DNA of 64,000 bases from Thermoplasmata archaeon. Lineage in GTDB: Archaea; Thermoplasmatota; Thermoplasmata; Methanomassiliicoccales; Methanomethylophilaceae. Below, one piece after another: positions 46,075 through 55,570 of this stretch; the stretch's first letter is position 1, and the number at the start of each line of letters is the position of its first letter. The notes under the pieces are model-generated. The model was not told the origin of the DNA, ran no database searches, and worked only from the letters and a program-made list of their open reading frames with translations. The stretch covers positions 124,001 to 188,000 of the forward strand of contig SUSV01000001.1 of assembly GCA_015063245.1 (NCBI GenBank), read 5' to 3'. A program made the position numbers and the translations under genes.

Positions 46075-47196
46075 TCAGTCCATCTGCATGATGTCTTCGT
46101 AGATCTCGTGGACCCTGTCCTGGAGGTCCTTCGCTGTGATCTTCCCCGCCGATGTTATTATCGCGCCGACAGACGACCCTCCGCAGCCGGTACCTTCCTT
46201 GATGTAGCCCCATTCGTACGCCTGGAGCCCTTCGTACGGGCTGTCCGTGTAATCGACGTTGACGTACAGGATGGGCACCTTATCGGATATGCAGTCCATG
46301 ATCCTCTTCATGCTGGAGTTGGGATCGTTCATCAGCCACCTTGTGGTTCCCTGAACGAAGTTCCCTATAATCTCGGGGTGGAGTTTGACCGCGGCGGCCA
46401 TGACCGCTGCCAGCTGCGTTCCCCCTCCGACGATGACCGGTACGTGCTGTGCGGCACCGCAGAGGATGCCGACGTTGGCGGGCATCATCGGGTCTCCGAA
46501 GAGCTCGATCGCTTTCAGGGGATCATCCGCAAGGTCGCCGGGCTGAAGGCCTGCGGTCTCGAGGGATTCCTTGACGAGCCTGCTCTTCAGCTCCTTCGGG
46601 TTCTTGGGCGAACTGCTGCTGACGAGGTTCTCCTTGAGGACTCCCATGGCAGTCATCACCGCGAGCGCGGTGGTGGTGCCTCCGGCACAGCTCTCGCTGA
46701 TGATCACGAATGAGTTATCCTTCGCCAGCTGCTCACCGAGCCTGAATCCTTTTTCATAGATCGTCTTCACATTCTCGACGGCATGGGCGGTCGTGATCTT
46801 CTGACCGCATTTACCTCCGAGGTAGAAGTACGGGATGTCCGGCTCGACGTAGCATCCGCCGTTGACGATGAAGAGTTGCATCCCGGAGAGGTCCAGGGCG
46901 GCCTTGGTGAGCGTAGCGGGCGTGGGGATTCCTCCGGGGTTGATCGGGACTCCTTTGATGCATGTGGTCCTGCCGTTGACCAGGAGCTCCGCGTCGGCGG
47001 CCCCCGTGTAGAGCGTGAGCTCAGGTGTATCCCCCGCGTCGGAGACGCCGGGGATGCTGGATGTCATGGTGCTGGCCACCGTGCAGGTGAACACACCTCT
47101 CTTGCCCCAGATGCGGGAAAGGATGTCCTTTGCGATCTTCTCGTCCCCGTAGAGCCCGAGGGACGGCGGTATTTCGAATTCCGTCATTGTGTTCAC
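46075..47196 (-). CDS. cobT: CobT-type nicotinate-nucleotide:base phosphoribosyltransferase (archaeal TIGR00303-like)
   Basis: SESCAGGTTTALAVMTAMG; GGGTQLAAVMAAAVKL; NVDYTDSPYEGLQAYEWGYIKEGTGCGGSSVGA. Confidence 0.85.
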   Translation of the reverse strand: MNTMTEFEIPPSLGLYGDEKIAKDILSRIWGKRGVFTCTVASTMTSSIPGVSDAGDTPELTLYTGAADAELLVNGRTTCIKGVPINPGGIPTPATLTKAALDLSGMQLFIVNGGCYVEPDIPYFYLGGKCGQKITTAHAVENVKTIYEKGFRLGEQLAKDNSFVIISESCAGGTTTALAVMTAMGVLKENLVSSSSPKNPKELKSRLVKESLETAGLQPGDLADDPLKAIELFGDPMMPANVGILCGAAQHVPVIVGGGTQLAAVMAAAVKLHPEIIGNFVQGTTRWLMNDPNSSMKRIMDCISDKVPILYVNVDYTDSPYEGLQAYEWGYIKEGTGCGGSSVGAIITSAGKITAKDLQDRVHEIYEDIMQMD

Positions 47197-48203
47197 CTTT
47201 TGTTCTTGAGTAATGTGCTGACAAGCGTGTTGAGCGGGAGGACTTCTTCCGATCCCTTGTTGATATCTATGGTGGTCCAGAGAGGCACGTTCATCAGTAT
47301 GTGCTCCCCTGTGAGGCTGGAGGTCCCGTGGTCGACGAAATAGATGATGTTCTCGGTGTCGGAGAAGTATTTCTCCATGAGCCTGTCCGTTCTTTCAAGG
47401 ATGTCCTTCTTCTTGAACGGGTCCTTCTGGTGGCTGTATTCGTCGACCTCGTCGATATGGATGAACACATCCCTGTGCTCGAGCTCCTCCTTGGCGACGA
47501 TGAATCTGTCCTCAACCTCATCCACGAGCTTGAAATCGAATCCTAGGGATGCGCATACTCCGAGGGCTGTCGGGCTGTCCGAGACTGCGAACAGGTCATG
47601 AAGCCCTTCAACGGGCGGGTACTGCTTACCGAACTTGCCGCATCCCCAGGGATATTCCGTCACACCACCCATGTCGTCGTATATCCTGCGGATGAACTCT
47701 CCGAGCGTTCCGGGTATGTCAGTGACGGGTGTGTCGACGGGAGGGCCGGGCAGTTCCGGGACGTAATCTGATTCCAGGGTAAGGATCGCCCTGCCTCCGA
47801 TGAAGTATCTGATCTGCGGGTCGTAGTCCTTCAGGATACAGAGGTTCCTGTCAACGGTCTCCCTGAGCCTGTCCTTGAAGTCATCCGTGTGATAGCTCCA
47901 ATGGACCATACCGTCCTTGATCTCCGCGGGACTGAGCCGGTATGCGGTTCTTTTGGGATCCTTGATGTCGAGAAGACCCAAGCCCATCGCTTCTATGGCG
48001 GCTCTGGCCATCTCCGGCGGATGCCCTGTGAAGAACTCGTTGAGGAACAGGTGCGTGTAGCCCCTTCCGGTGGTAGTGTATTTGAAACGCGCCCTGTCGT
48101 GCAGGAATGGCATCTCCGCGACCTCATACGGCTTCCTACCGCCCATTTGCGGATTAGGGTGGTCTTCCGCCCCGTCAAGGAGTACGAAAAGTGTGTTGCT
48201 CAT
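47193..48203 (-). CDS. Archaeal ApgM-like alkaline-phosphatase-superfamily phosphomutase/phosphatase, adjacent to cobT
   Basis: FVLLDGAEDHPNPQMGGRKPYEVAEMPFLHDRA; DVFIHIDEVDEYSHQKD; FVDHGTSS. Start MSNTLF at 48203. Confidence 0.8.
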   Translation of the reverse strand: MSNTLFVLLDGAEDHPNPQMGGRKPYEVAEMPFLHDRARFKYTTTGRGYTHLFLNEFFTGHPPEMARAAIEAMGLGLLDIKDPKRTAYRLSPAEIKDGMVHWSYHTDDFKDRLRETVDRNLCILKDYDPQIRYFIGGRAILTLESDYVPELPGPPVDTPVTDIPGTLGEFIRRIYDDMGGVTEYPWGCGKFGKQYPPVEGLHDLFAVSDSPTALGVCASLGFDFKLVDEVEDRFIVAKEELEHRDVFIHIDEVDEYSHQKDPFKKKDILERTDRLMEKYFSDTENIIYFVDHGTSSLTGEHILMNVPLWTTIDINKGSEEVLPLNTLVSTLLKNKR

Positions 48204-48289
48204 TCCTATCTGGGGGTGGTATGTGAAGCAAGGATAAAGGGATATGGATGGATGTGTCGGCCATCCAAGTACCAGATATGAAATCCGTT

Positions 48290-50446
48290 TCAAAGACGAT
48301 GAAGGGCGATGGCGGTCTGTCCTACGGACACGCCCCCGTCTCCGTTGGGAACATCCCTGTGGATGGCAGGCTTCAGATCGGTCTCCGCGACGAGGTCCAT
48401 GAATATCTCCGTTATCGTGCGGTTGTACGACACCCCTCCGGTCAGCCCTATGTATCCGATGCCTTCGGATTCCGCCGCAGAGGCGGCTGATGATACAAGT
48501 CCTTTCATGATATTGTACACGACAGAGTAGGCGACATCCTCTCTCCTTTCCGATGTTCTGCGGAAGAGGTGTGCTGTCATGACGACTCCGTCCATCGTCT
48601 CGGTCTCGAAACCATCAACCAGACTTCCTTTCGCGAGGAGCGGCTCCAGTTTCATCGCGGGCTCTCCGTCATAGGTCCTTACATTGCACACTCCCAGCGA
48701 ATACGAGAGTGCGTCGAGCACCCTTCCGAATGACGATGTCCTGACGCTCCGATCCATGAGCTTGCTCAGGACGGCTGCTTCCGAATCGGTGAAATCGGAG
48801 TTGCTGTCCCCGTTCATCATGTCTATGGCGAATCTCAGTCTCCTGAGGTCGTAGAGGGCGCGTTCCGAGCCGAGGAGCGGGATCTGCTCCAGGTGGGCAA
48901 CCCTTCTGTATCCCGTGAAGTCGCATTGCAGGACCTCGCCTCCCCAGGCGGTCCCGTCATCTCCGTGTCCGGTTCCGTCCAATGTCAGCGCGACGCATTG
49001 GTCGATGCCGTTATCGACCATCAGCGAGGCGGCATGCGCCCAATGGTGCTGCACCTCGATCAGCTGGGCATCATACTCCTGTGCCAGCATCTTCCCGAGA
49101 GGCCTGTTCGCATATCCCGGATGGAGGTCCATGGCCACGATATCGGGTCTGCAGTTGAGGAAACCGATCTGGGTTCTGACCGCTTCCTCAAGATACTCTG
49201 GAACTCCGATCTTCTCTCCGTTCCCTATGTACTGTGTGGGCCATATCGACCCATCGACCGCTACCGATGCGGTGAGGTTCTCCTGAGGTCCGAGACCCAC
49301 GGCGCAGCCTTTCGAATCCGTTCTCAGATGATAGGGGACATTCCCCCTGGAGCGTCTGATGTACTGTGTATTGCCCTGGAATGCCCTTACCACACTGTCA
49401 TCTGCACGGTTGAGGATGGGCTGATCATGAAGCAGGTAATAATCAGCATGGAGCTCCTTGATCCTGTCATCATCGACGATCATCGGTTCCCCCGGGAGGT
49501 TGGCCGATGTCATGACCAATGCGTCATGCTCCAGCTTCGAGAACAGGATATGATGCATGCCCGTGTACGGCAGGAACATCCCTATGTTGTCGAGGCCCGG
49601 TGACGCCAGTTCTGTGATGTCGGATTGCATCTTCTCTACGAGCACTATCGGCCTGTTGGGGGATGTCAGGAGCTCCTCCTCGAACGACGTCGGTCTGCCG
49701 TATCTCTTCAGCGACTCCATGTCCTTAGCCATTATAGCGAACGGCTTCTCCTCCCTTCCGTACCACTCGCGCAGATCCTTCAGTCTGTCGAGGTTGCAGC
49801 AGATATGCATGCCTCCCCAGCCTTTGACGATTGCGATGCAGCCCTCATCAAGCTTCTGTGCCAGCATGCCGATCGGGTCATCGGTTTCTATGATCCCCGA
49901 ATCATTCTCCAGCCTGTATCTGGGCCCGCATTTGGGGCAGCAGACGGTCTGGTGGTGGAACCTCCTGTCGGAAGGGTCCGCGAATTCCTTCGAGCATTCG
50001 GGACAGAGGGGGAACGTATCCATCGATGTCAGGGGGCGGTCGTAAGGCATCCCTCTGAGTAGAGTGAAACGCGGTCCGCAGTTCGTGCAGGTGGTGAACG
50101 GATAACCTCTGCGCCTTCCGGGCGAGAACATCTCCTTCAGGCATTCGTCGCATACAGCGCTGTCCGCTGGGATCGATGCCCCGCTCCCGCTGTCCTCCGA
50201 GGGGATGATGCTGAACGTGCCGTCACCTTTGAAATCGGATTCGTGCTTCTCGATTGAGTCTATCCTCGCCAGAGGCGGGAGGTTCCTCTGAAGCTCCGCT
50301 AAGAGGTCCTCTCCCCTGTCGGTCTCGATGATGACATCGGAGCCGTTGTTCCAAACGCTTCCGCTAGCACCGACGCTGACGGCGGACCGGTACACCGTCG
50401 GCCTGAAGCCGACTCCCTGGACCGTTCCGCGAATGAGGATCCTCAT
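48290..50446 (-). CDS. hypF: Carbamoyltransferase HypF ([NiFe]-hydrogenase maturation)
   Basis: RGTVQGVGFRPTVYRSA acylphosphatase; paired zinc fingers CxxCxnCxxC; KGWGGMHICCNL; VQHHWAHAASLM; LTLDGTGHGDDGTAWGGEV. Confidence 0.95.
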   Translation of the reverse strand: MRILIRGTVQGVGFRPTVYRSAVSVGASGSVWNNGSDVIIETDRGEDLLAELQRNLPPLARIDSIEKHESDFKGDGTFSIIPSEDSGSGASIPADSAVCDECLKEMFSPGRRRGYPFTTCTNCGPRFTLLRGMPYDRPLTSMDTFPLCPECSKEFADPSDRRFHHQTVCCPKCGPRYRLENDSGIIETDDPIGMLAQKLDEGCIAIVKGWGGMHICCNLDRLKDLREWYGREEKPFAIMAKDMESLKRYGRPTSFEEELLTSPNRPIVLVEKMQSDITELASPGLDNIGMFLPYTGMHHILFSKLEHDALVMTSANLPGEPMIVDDDRIKELHADYYLLHDQPILNRADDSVVRAFQGNTQYIRRSRGNVPYHLRTDSKGCAVGLGPQENLTASVAVDGSIWPTQYIGNGEKIGVPEYLEEAVRTQIGFLNCRPDIVAMDLHPGYANRPLGKMLAQEYDAQLIEVQHHWAHAASLMVDNGIDQCVALTLDGTGHGDDGTAWGGEVLQCDFTGYRRVAHLEQIPLLGSERALYDLRRLRFAIDMMNGDSNSDFTDSEAAVLSKLMDRSVRTSSFGRVLDALSYSLGVCNVRTYDGEPAMKLEPLLAKGSLVDGFETETMDGVVMTAHLFRRTSERREDVAYSVVYNIMKGLVSSAASAAESEGIGYIGLTGGVSYNRTITEIFMDLVAETDLKPAIHRDVPNGDGGVSVGQTAIALHRL

Positions 50447-50508
50447 GACCGGTGTATCAGCATCTTGATAAATAGTGTGAACGTTCAGCGGGATGGAAAA
50501 GGCATACC

Positions 50509-50985
50509 ATGGAGACGAAGACTAACCCTATGAGGCATCTCGACAAGCTGAAGATTCACTACGAGACCGTCCATTCGGAAGGGGAGTTCATCAATGGCCT
50601 GGAAATGGCGAAGGCCAACGGCCAGGATCCCTCCAGGGTGTTCAAGACCCTCATGACCATGGGCAGGGAGAAGTGCTACTACTGCTTCCTCGTGCCTGTT
50701 AGCGGCGACCTGGACCTGAAGAAGGCCGCCGCATCGGTAGGCGAGAAGTCGGTCTCGATGCTGAAATCCGATCAACTCCTCCCCCTCATGGGGTATGTCC
50801 ACGGAGGATGCTCGCCGCTGTGCACCAAGCGTCCTGTAAGGATCACCATCGATTCCACCGCCCAGGATGCAGATTACATGTATTTCAGCGCAGGGAAGGT
50901 CGGATGGCAGCTGAAGGTGAATGTATCGGATCTGCCAAAAATGATGGATTTCCAGTTCGCCGATGTCAGGAAACCTTTGAACTGA
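50509..50985 (+). CDS. ybaK: YbaK/EbsC-type aminoacyl-tRNA (Cys-tRNAPro) deacylase
   Basis: KVFK-like PSRVFKTLMTMG; VPVSGDLDLKKAAASVGEKSVSML; LMGYVHGGCSPLCTKR. Confidence 0.88.
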   Translation: METKTNPMRHLDKLKIHYETVHSEGEFINGLEMAKANGQDPSRVFKTLMTMGREKCYYCFLVPVSGDLDLKKAAASVGEKSVSMLKSDQLLPLMGYVHGGCSPLCTKRPVRITIDSTAQDADYMYFSAGKVGWQLKVNVSDLPKMMDFQFADVRKPLN

Positions 50986-51090
50986 CTTTTCCTTATTGTT
51001 TCTGTCAGAAATAATATTATCCTAATTGTACAAACATTTCCCATAGGTATAATATATCGATATGGATGTGTTAGCATCGTAGGCGATCCT

Positions 51091-52302
51091 ATGGACAAAA
51101 AAATACTGATTGCAATCGTGGCAGTAGTTGTTGTTGCAGCAGCAGTCGTCACCGTATTCGCTATGAACAACGATGATGACGATAGCAGCGGTTCCGGAGC
51201 GGATTACGTCTCTCTCGGACTTACCAACAACTTCTTCCCGGAACACACATGCTGTGTGGTCGCAGCCAACTACAATTATATTCACAACAACCCGATAGGT
51301 GTCGAGAAGTTCCTCGCAGGATACTATGACTCAGTACAGTACATCAATGGTGTGCTGGCAGATCCAGACTCTCAGGAGTATGCGGACCTCGTTTCTTTCA
51401 CCAAGTCCAAAGTTCCGGGTCTTACAGACAAGGAGGTCAAAGATGCTCTCGGAACTATCACATATCTTTATGCAGACTCTTCTGACGGCAGTCTGTCAAC
51501 ACTCAAGAACGACATGAAGACACTCATCGCTGACCTCAATTCCGTTGGTGCATTGAAGAAGGAGGTGTCAAACGTTGACGGATTCGTTAACAATTATGTG
51601 GATGATACATATCTGACCACCGCAATCAGCAACAAGGAATCGCTCAAGGGCGGTAGCAACAGCGTCACCGTCGCCGTTATCTCAGGAGATATCCATCAGA
51701 TCGCAATCCATGTCGGAATCGACAAGGGATTCTTCAGAGAGTACGGAACCTCGGTCACGATCTCCAACGCCACCAACGGAGGAGGGATCGCAACATCACT
51801 CATCAACGGGGACTCCAGCATCGGTTTCCTCGGTGCACCCCCTGCGACCATCAATATGATCAACCAGGGATACATCACATCAGATGAGGTCAAGGACAAG
51901 GCGTTTAACCTCGTTGCCCGTGTCAACTCAGAGGGATCAGGACTGTTTATTAAGAGCAGTGTCCTCGATGATTCAGATTCCGATGTTCCCATGAGGAAAG
52001 GAGTTGCATTCTACAGCGTTTCGGATGGCAGGTTCACCGTATCTTCTGAGAATGCAGCAGCTTGGGGCGGTTTGATCTTCAGCACTCCCGGAACAACATC
52101 GATCCAGCATATCCAACTCATGACTCTCGCGAAGAACCTTGGACTCAAGACTCAGGCATACCTTGCAGGAGAGAGCACAAGCAATGACACCATCTATTAT
52201 GTGACAAACCTCGCTAATTATCAGCAGATTGTCGCAGACCCCAGTATCAACGCGGGAATCATTTGGGAGCCTCAGTATCAGAGGGTCATTCAGGAATCCT
52301 GA
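51091..52302 (+). CDS. Membrane-anchored NMT1/SsuA-like substrate-binding protein with C-lobe segment at the N-terminus (apparent circular permutation)
   Basis: TM anchor, then YVSLGLTNNFFPEHTCCVVAANYNYIHNNPIGVEKFLAGYYDSVQYI (normally C-terminal), then VTVAVISGDIHQIAIHVGIDKGFFREYG (normally N-terminal), ending …NAGIIWEPQYQRVIQES. Confidence 0.8.
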   Translation: MDKKILIAIVAVVVVAAAVVTVFAMNNDDDDSSGSGADYVSLGLTNNFFPEHTCCVVAANYNYIHNNPIGVEKFLAGYYDSVQYINGVLADPDSQEYADLVSFTKSKVPGLTDKEVKDALGTITYLYADSSDGSLSTLKNDMKTLIADLNSVGALKKEVSNVDGFVNNYVDDTYLTTAISNKESLKGGSNSVTVAVISGDIHQIAIHVGIDKGFFREYGTSVTISNATNGGGIATSLINGDSSIGFLGAPPATINMINQGYITSDEVKDKAFNLVARVNSEGSGLFIKSSVLDDSDSDVPMRKGVAFYSVSDGRFTVSSENAAAWGGLIFSTPGTTSIQHIQLMTLAKNLGLKTQAYLAGESTSNDTIYYVTNLANYQQIVADPSINAGIIWEPQYQRVIQES

Positions 52303-52389
52303 GCAAACTCGGTCCGGCCACTTGTGCCCGGACCGAACATTTACCTTAATATCTGTTAAACGATACACTATTGTAGTTGAGGAATCCCG

Positions 52390-53196
52390 ATGGAGTTCAA
52401 GTACGACAAACATAACAAATACCATCGTTTTGCAAGATCAGCATGCATCACGGTGATTTCTCTGATAGTGTTTGTTTGGGTTTGGTGGATTATAGCGAGA
52501 GTGACCGTCAATCCTGCCATACCAGATCCTTTCCTGACATTTGATGCTCTCTTCGATCTTATCGAGAACGGGGATTCTATCACAGGATTGTCATTGGGGA
52601 CATATGTCAAAGCCAGTCTTACAAAATTCATTTACGGTTTCCTTCTGGCTTTGGTAGTGGCGCTCCCATTGGGATTGCTGCTTGGTAATTTCAAGATTCT
52701 CAGGGAATTCCTGACCCCATGGATCGAGGTCCTGAGACCAATAGCTCCGATTGCATGGGCGCCTGTGTTCATCCTTCTGTATGGTTACAAGGAGGGTGCG
52801 ATGCTCGTTGTCTTCATCGGAATATTCTTCCCTCTGCTGACCAACATAATCTTCGGAGTCACGAAGATCGACCCTGTTTTGGTAGATGCCTCGAAAACAC
52901 TCGGGGCCTCTAACCTTCAGATCTTCCTCAAGGTTCTGATCCCCTCTACAGTTCCGTATCTCATGAACGGAGTGAAAGTCGGATTGGGAATAGGATGGAT
53001 GTGTATCGTGGCGGCTGAATTGTATGCAACGCCTCTGGGAGGAATCGGATTTTATGTGGCAAATATGATCACGTATGGTGCATTCCCAGAAGCCTTTGCC
53101 GGAATCATAGTTATCGCTGTCTTAGGATTGCTGACAACCAGTTTGGCGGAATATGTCTCTAAGATAGTTTCAAAGAGAATGGGGATTGATGCCTGA
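52390..53196 (+). CDS. ABC transporter permease (SsuC/TauC family)
   Basis: PLGLLLGNFKILREFLTPWIEVLRPIAPIAWAPVFILLYG; KTLGASNLQIFLKVLIPSTVPYLMNGVKVGLGIGWMCIVAAEL. Confidence 0.92.
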   Translation: MEFKYDKHNKYHRFARSACITVISLIVFVWVWWIIARVTVNPAIPDPFLTFDALFDLIENGDSITGLSLGTYVKASLTKFIYGFLLALVVALPLGLLLGNFKILREFLTPWIEVLRPIAPIAWAPVFILLYGYKEGAMLVVFIGIFFPLLTNIIFGVTKIDPVLVDASKTLGASNLQIFLKVLIPSTVPYLMNGVKVGLGIGWMCIVAAELYATPLGGIGFYVANMITYGAFPEAFAGIIVIAVLGLLTTSLAEYVSKIVSKRMGIDA

Positions 53197-54053
53197 TGAC
53201 TGAGAAAATAAAGATTGAAGGCAAGAAGTGGAGTAAGGAGCGCGTCCGTGCCGACCGTACCGACGAGCTCTATGCGCACATCCCCGAAGGCGAGACCCTG
53301 ATGTCCATAGACGACCTCCGTGTAGTCTACGTCACTGATGATAGCGAGACCGTCGCCGTCGATAACTTCACTCTCGATGTCAAGAAAGGAGAGCTAGTCT
53401 CCATCGTAGGCCCTTCCGGATGTGGAAAGACCACAATCCTCCGCTGCATCGCAGGACTTCTCCAGCCAACAAGCGGAAAGGTCTTGATGGGCGACAAGGA
53501 GTGCACATCCCCCGGTTCCGACCGCGGAATGGTGTTCCAGGACTTCGCTCTCTTCCCGTGGAGGAGCGTGAAGAAGAACGTCGAGTTCGGAATGGAGGTC
53601 GCAGGGGTACCCAAGGCGGAGCGCGAGGAGAGGGCCATGAGATACATCAAGGCCGTCGGACTGGAGAAGTTCGCCAATTCCCGTATCCACGAGCTGTCCG
53701 GAGGAATGAAGCAGCGTGTCGGTATCGCCCGTGCGCTCGTCATGCACCCTGCCGTCATCCTGATGGATGAGCCATTCGGAGCATTGGATGCCCAAACGAG
53801 GAACATCATGCAGGAGCAGCTCGACAAGATCATCACCCACAGCGAGAGGACGATCATCTTCGTCACGCACTCCGTCGATGAGGCGCTTTATCTCTCGGAC
53901 AGGGTGGTTATCCTCAGCAAGAGGCCCTCCACCATATTCAAGGTGGTGGACGTCCCGTGGCCAAGGCCGAGGGACAGAACCAATCCCGAGTTCGGTGCTC
54001 TCAGGAAGCAGATCCTGCAGTATCTGGAAGAACAGAACGTTATGGATGACTGA
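53196..54053 (+). CDS. ABC transporter ATP-binding protein (SsuB/TauB family)
   Basis: GPSGCGKTTILRCIAGLLQPTSG; FQDFALFPWRSVKKNVEFG; LSGGMKQRVGIARALVMHP; ILMDEPFGALDAQTR. Confidence 0.93.
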   Translation: MTEKIKIEGKKWSKERVRADRTDELYAHIPEGETLMSIDDLRVVYVTDDSETVAVDNFTLDVKKGELVSIVGPSGCGKTTILRCIAGLLQPTSGKVLMGDKECTSPGSDRGMVFQDFALFPWRSVKKNVEFGMEVAGVPKAEREERAMRYIKAVGLEKFANSRIHELSGGMKQRVGIARALVMHPAVILMDEPFGALDAQTRNIMQEQLDKIITHSERTIIFVTHSVDEALYLSDRVVILSKRPSTIFKVVDVPWPRPRDRTNPEFGALRKQILQYLEEQNVMDD

Positions 54054-54062
54054 AAACGATTT

Positions 54063-54092
54063 TCCGACCCCGGAGATGGGGCCGGATTTTTT
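54063..54092. terminator. Interrupted GC hairpin followed by T6, end of the ABC operon
   Basis: TCCGaCCCC-GGAGAT-GGGGcCGGA then TTTTTTC. Confidence 0.65.
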
Positions 54093-54113
54093 CTTATTTA
54101 ACAGATTTGAGAA

Positions 54114-54803
54114 TCACTCGTGATCGTGGTGATGGTGGTGCTTGTGGTGACACTCGCACTCCTCTTCGTCATCGTCATCATGGTCGTGGTGATGATGACA
54201 GTGCTCCTCCTCATCATGGTGATGGTGGTGATGCTCATGGTGATGTTCGCACCTGCACTCAGCATCCTCATGGTGATGGTGGTGCTCGTGATCATGATCA
54301 TGGCAGTGGCATTCCTCATCATGGTCGTGGTGATGATGCTCATGGTCGTGATCGTGACCGCAGCAGCACTCCCCATCTTCGTGGTGATGGTGATGATGCT
54401 CATGGTCGTGGCAGTGGCATTCCACATGCTCATCGATCTCATAGAACAGTCCGCTGTCGTCGACCGCGTGATACATGATGTGCTGGAGCTCGTGCTCATC
54501 GATGTCGAGCACCGCGCTCATGAATGTGAAGTTGACCTTCTCCTGCGGCTCGAGGTTCCCGTGCTTCTCGACACCGTTCCTGAGGTCTGTGAGGTTGTAT
54601 GTGACGCCGGTTCCGTCATCGAGCGTGACGGCTGCCTTGATGTGCCCGAGCATGGCGCCAGCCTCCTTCTCGACCCATTTGCCTACCTCGAGCATGGCCT
54701 TCGTGAGCCTTGCCTCGGCATCTGCGTTCCAGCATCCGATCCTTCCGGATATTCCGGATGCTACTCCGCCGGCCTCTTCCAATGAAGTCTTCTCCCCGCT
54801 CAT
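54114..54803 (-). CDS. His/Cys/Asp/Glu-rich metal-binding protein with N-terminal folded domain
   Basis: C-terminal ~100 aa of HDHDHEHHHHHHEDGECCCGHDHDHE…; start MSGEKTSLEEAGG at 54803, overlapping the G3E GTPase stop. Confidence 0.8.
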   Translation of the reverse strand: MSGEKTSLEEAGGVASGISGRIGCWNADAEARLTKAMLEVGKWVEKEAGAMLGHIKAAVTLDDGTGVTYNLTDLRNGVEKHGNLEPQEKVNFTFMSAVLDIDEHELQHIMYHAVDDSGLFYEIDEHVECHCHDHEHHHHHHEDGECCCGHDHDHEHHHHDHDEECHCHDHDHEHHHHHEDAECRCEHHHEHHHHHHDEEEHCHHHHDHDDDDEEECECHHKHHHHHDHE

Positions 54804-55387
54804 TTCATCATCCCGTAAATCGTATCCATGTTGTCTCCGGTCTTGGCTGAGATGGCGAACACCTCCTTGGAGGGGAACTCTTTGCCGAACCATCCTCTAA
54901 TCTCGTCGATCTGTCCGGGCTGCGCGAGGTCGAGCTTGTTGATGAGGACGAAGTCCGCTGCCTCCATCTGCTTCTTTATGAACTCCTCCTTCTTGGAGAC
55001 GAGGATCTGGAATCTCTCGACATCGGTGATTCCGATGATGTATGTTCCGTCGGTCTCGATGCCCGAGCTCGTGACGAGCTCCTTGACTTTATGGGGGAGT
55101 GCAAGTCCTGTGGGCTCTATGATGATGATGTCGGGATCGATGTCCTCGACGATGTTCTGAAGAGCGCTCTGCAGCGTTCCTGAGAGCGAACAGCAGATGC
55201 ATCCGTCCGGCAGTTCGATGGCGTCATATCCTTCGGCCTTGAGGGTCGCTCCGTCGACACCGATCTCACCAGACTCGTTGACCAGGAGTGCGGTCTTCAG
55301 ACCGCGCTTGGTGTACATCGATGCCAATTTCATCAAAAGGGTGGTCTTCCCGCTTCCAAGGAATCCTCCCAATATATAGACATACAT
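54800..55387 (-). CDS. COG0523/HypB-like G3E-family P-loop GTPase (metallochaperone)
   Basis: GGFLGSGKTTLLMKLA Walker A; CICCSLSGTL (CxCC); IIEPTGLALP; NKLDLAQP. Confidence 0.88.
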   Translation of the reverse strand: MYVYILGGFLGSGKTTLLMKLASMYTKRGLKTALLVNESGEIGVDGATLKAEGYDAIELPDGCICCSLSGTLQSALQNIVEDIDPDIIIIEPTGLALPHKVKELVTSSGIETDGTYIIGITDVERFQILVSKKEEFIKKQMEAADFVLINKLDLAQPGQIDEIRGWFGKEFPSKEVFAISAKTGDNMDTIYGMMK

Positions 55388-55570
55388 AGAAGTGGCCTAA
55401 GCATCGGAGATATTTGTACTATGTCATGCGACCGATGAAAGGAGACGAAACCGCTTCCGCCGGCCTTCTTCAGGGCTCGGGGCCCACGGATAAGGTGGGT
55501 TCGATATGCCAGCGTTTACGTAATTTAGGACGTAAAGCTTTAACTCTTGGTCAGAGATTTCTTACCTGAA

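Noticed and set aside
47193-48203. Calling the ApgM-like gene simply glycolytic phosphoglycerate mutase
   Set aside because: Possible, but the adjacency to cobT makes function uncertain; annotated at superfamily level only.
9655-51008. 13-nt ATTGTTTCTGTCA present upstream of both SBP genes (near 9656 and 50995)
   Set aside because: Orientation relative to the genes is opposite and it is short and AT-rich; likely chance without a genome-wide test.
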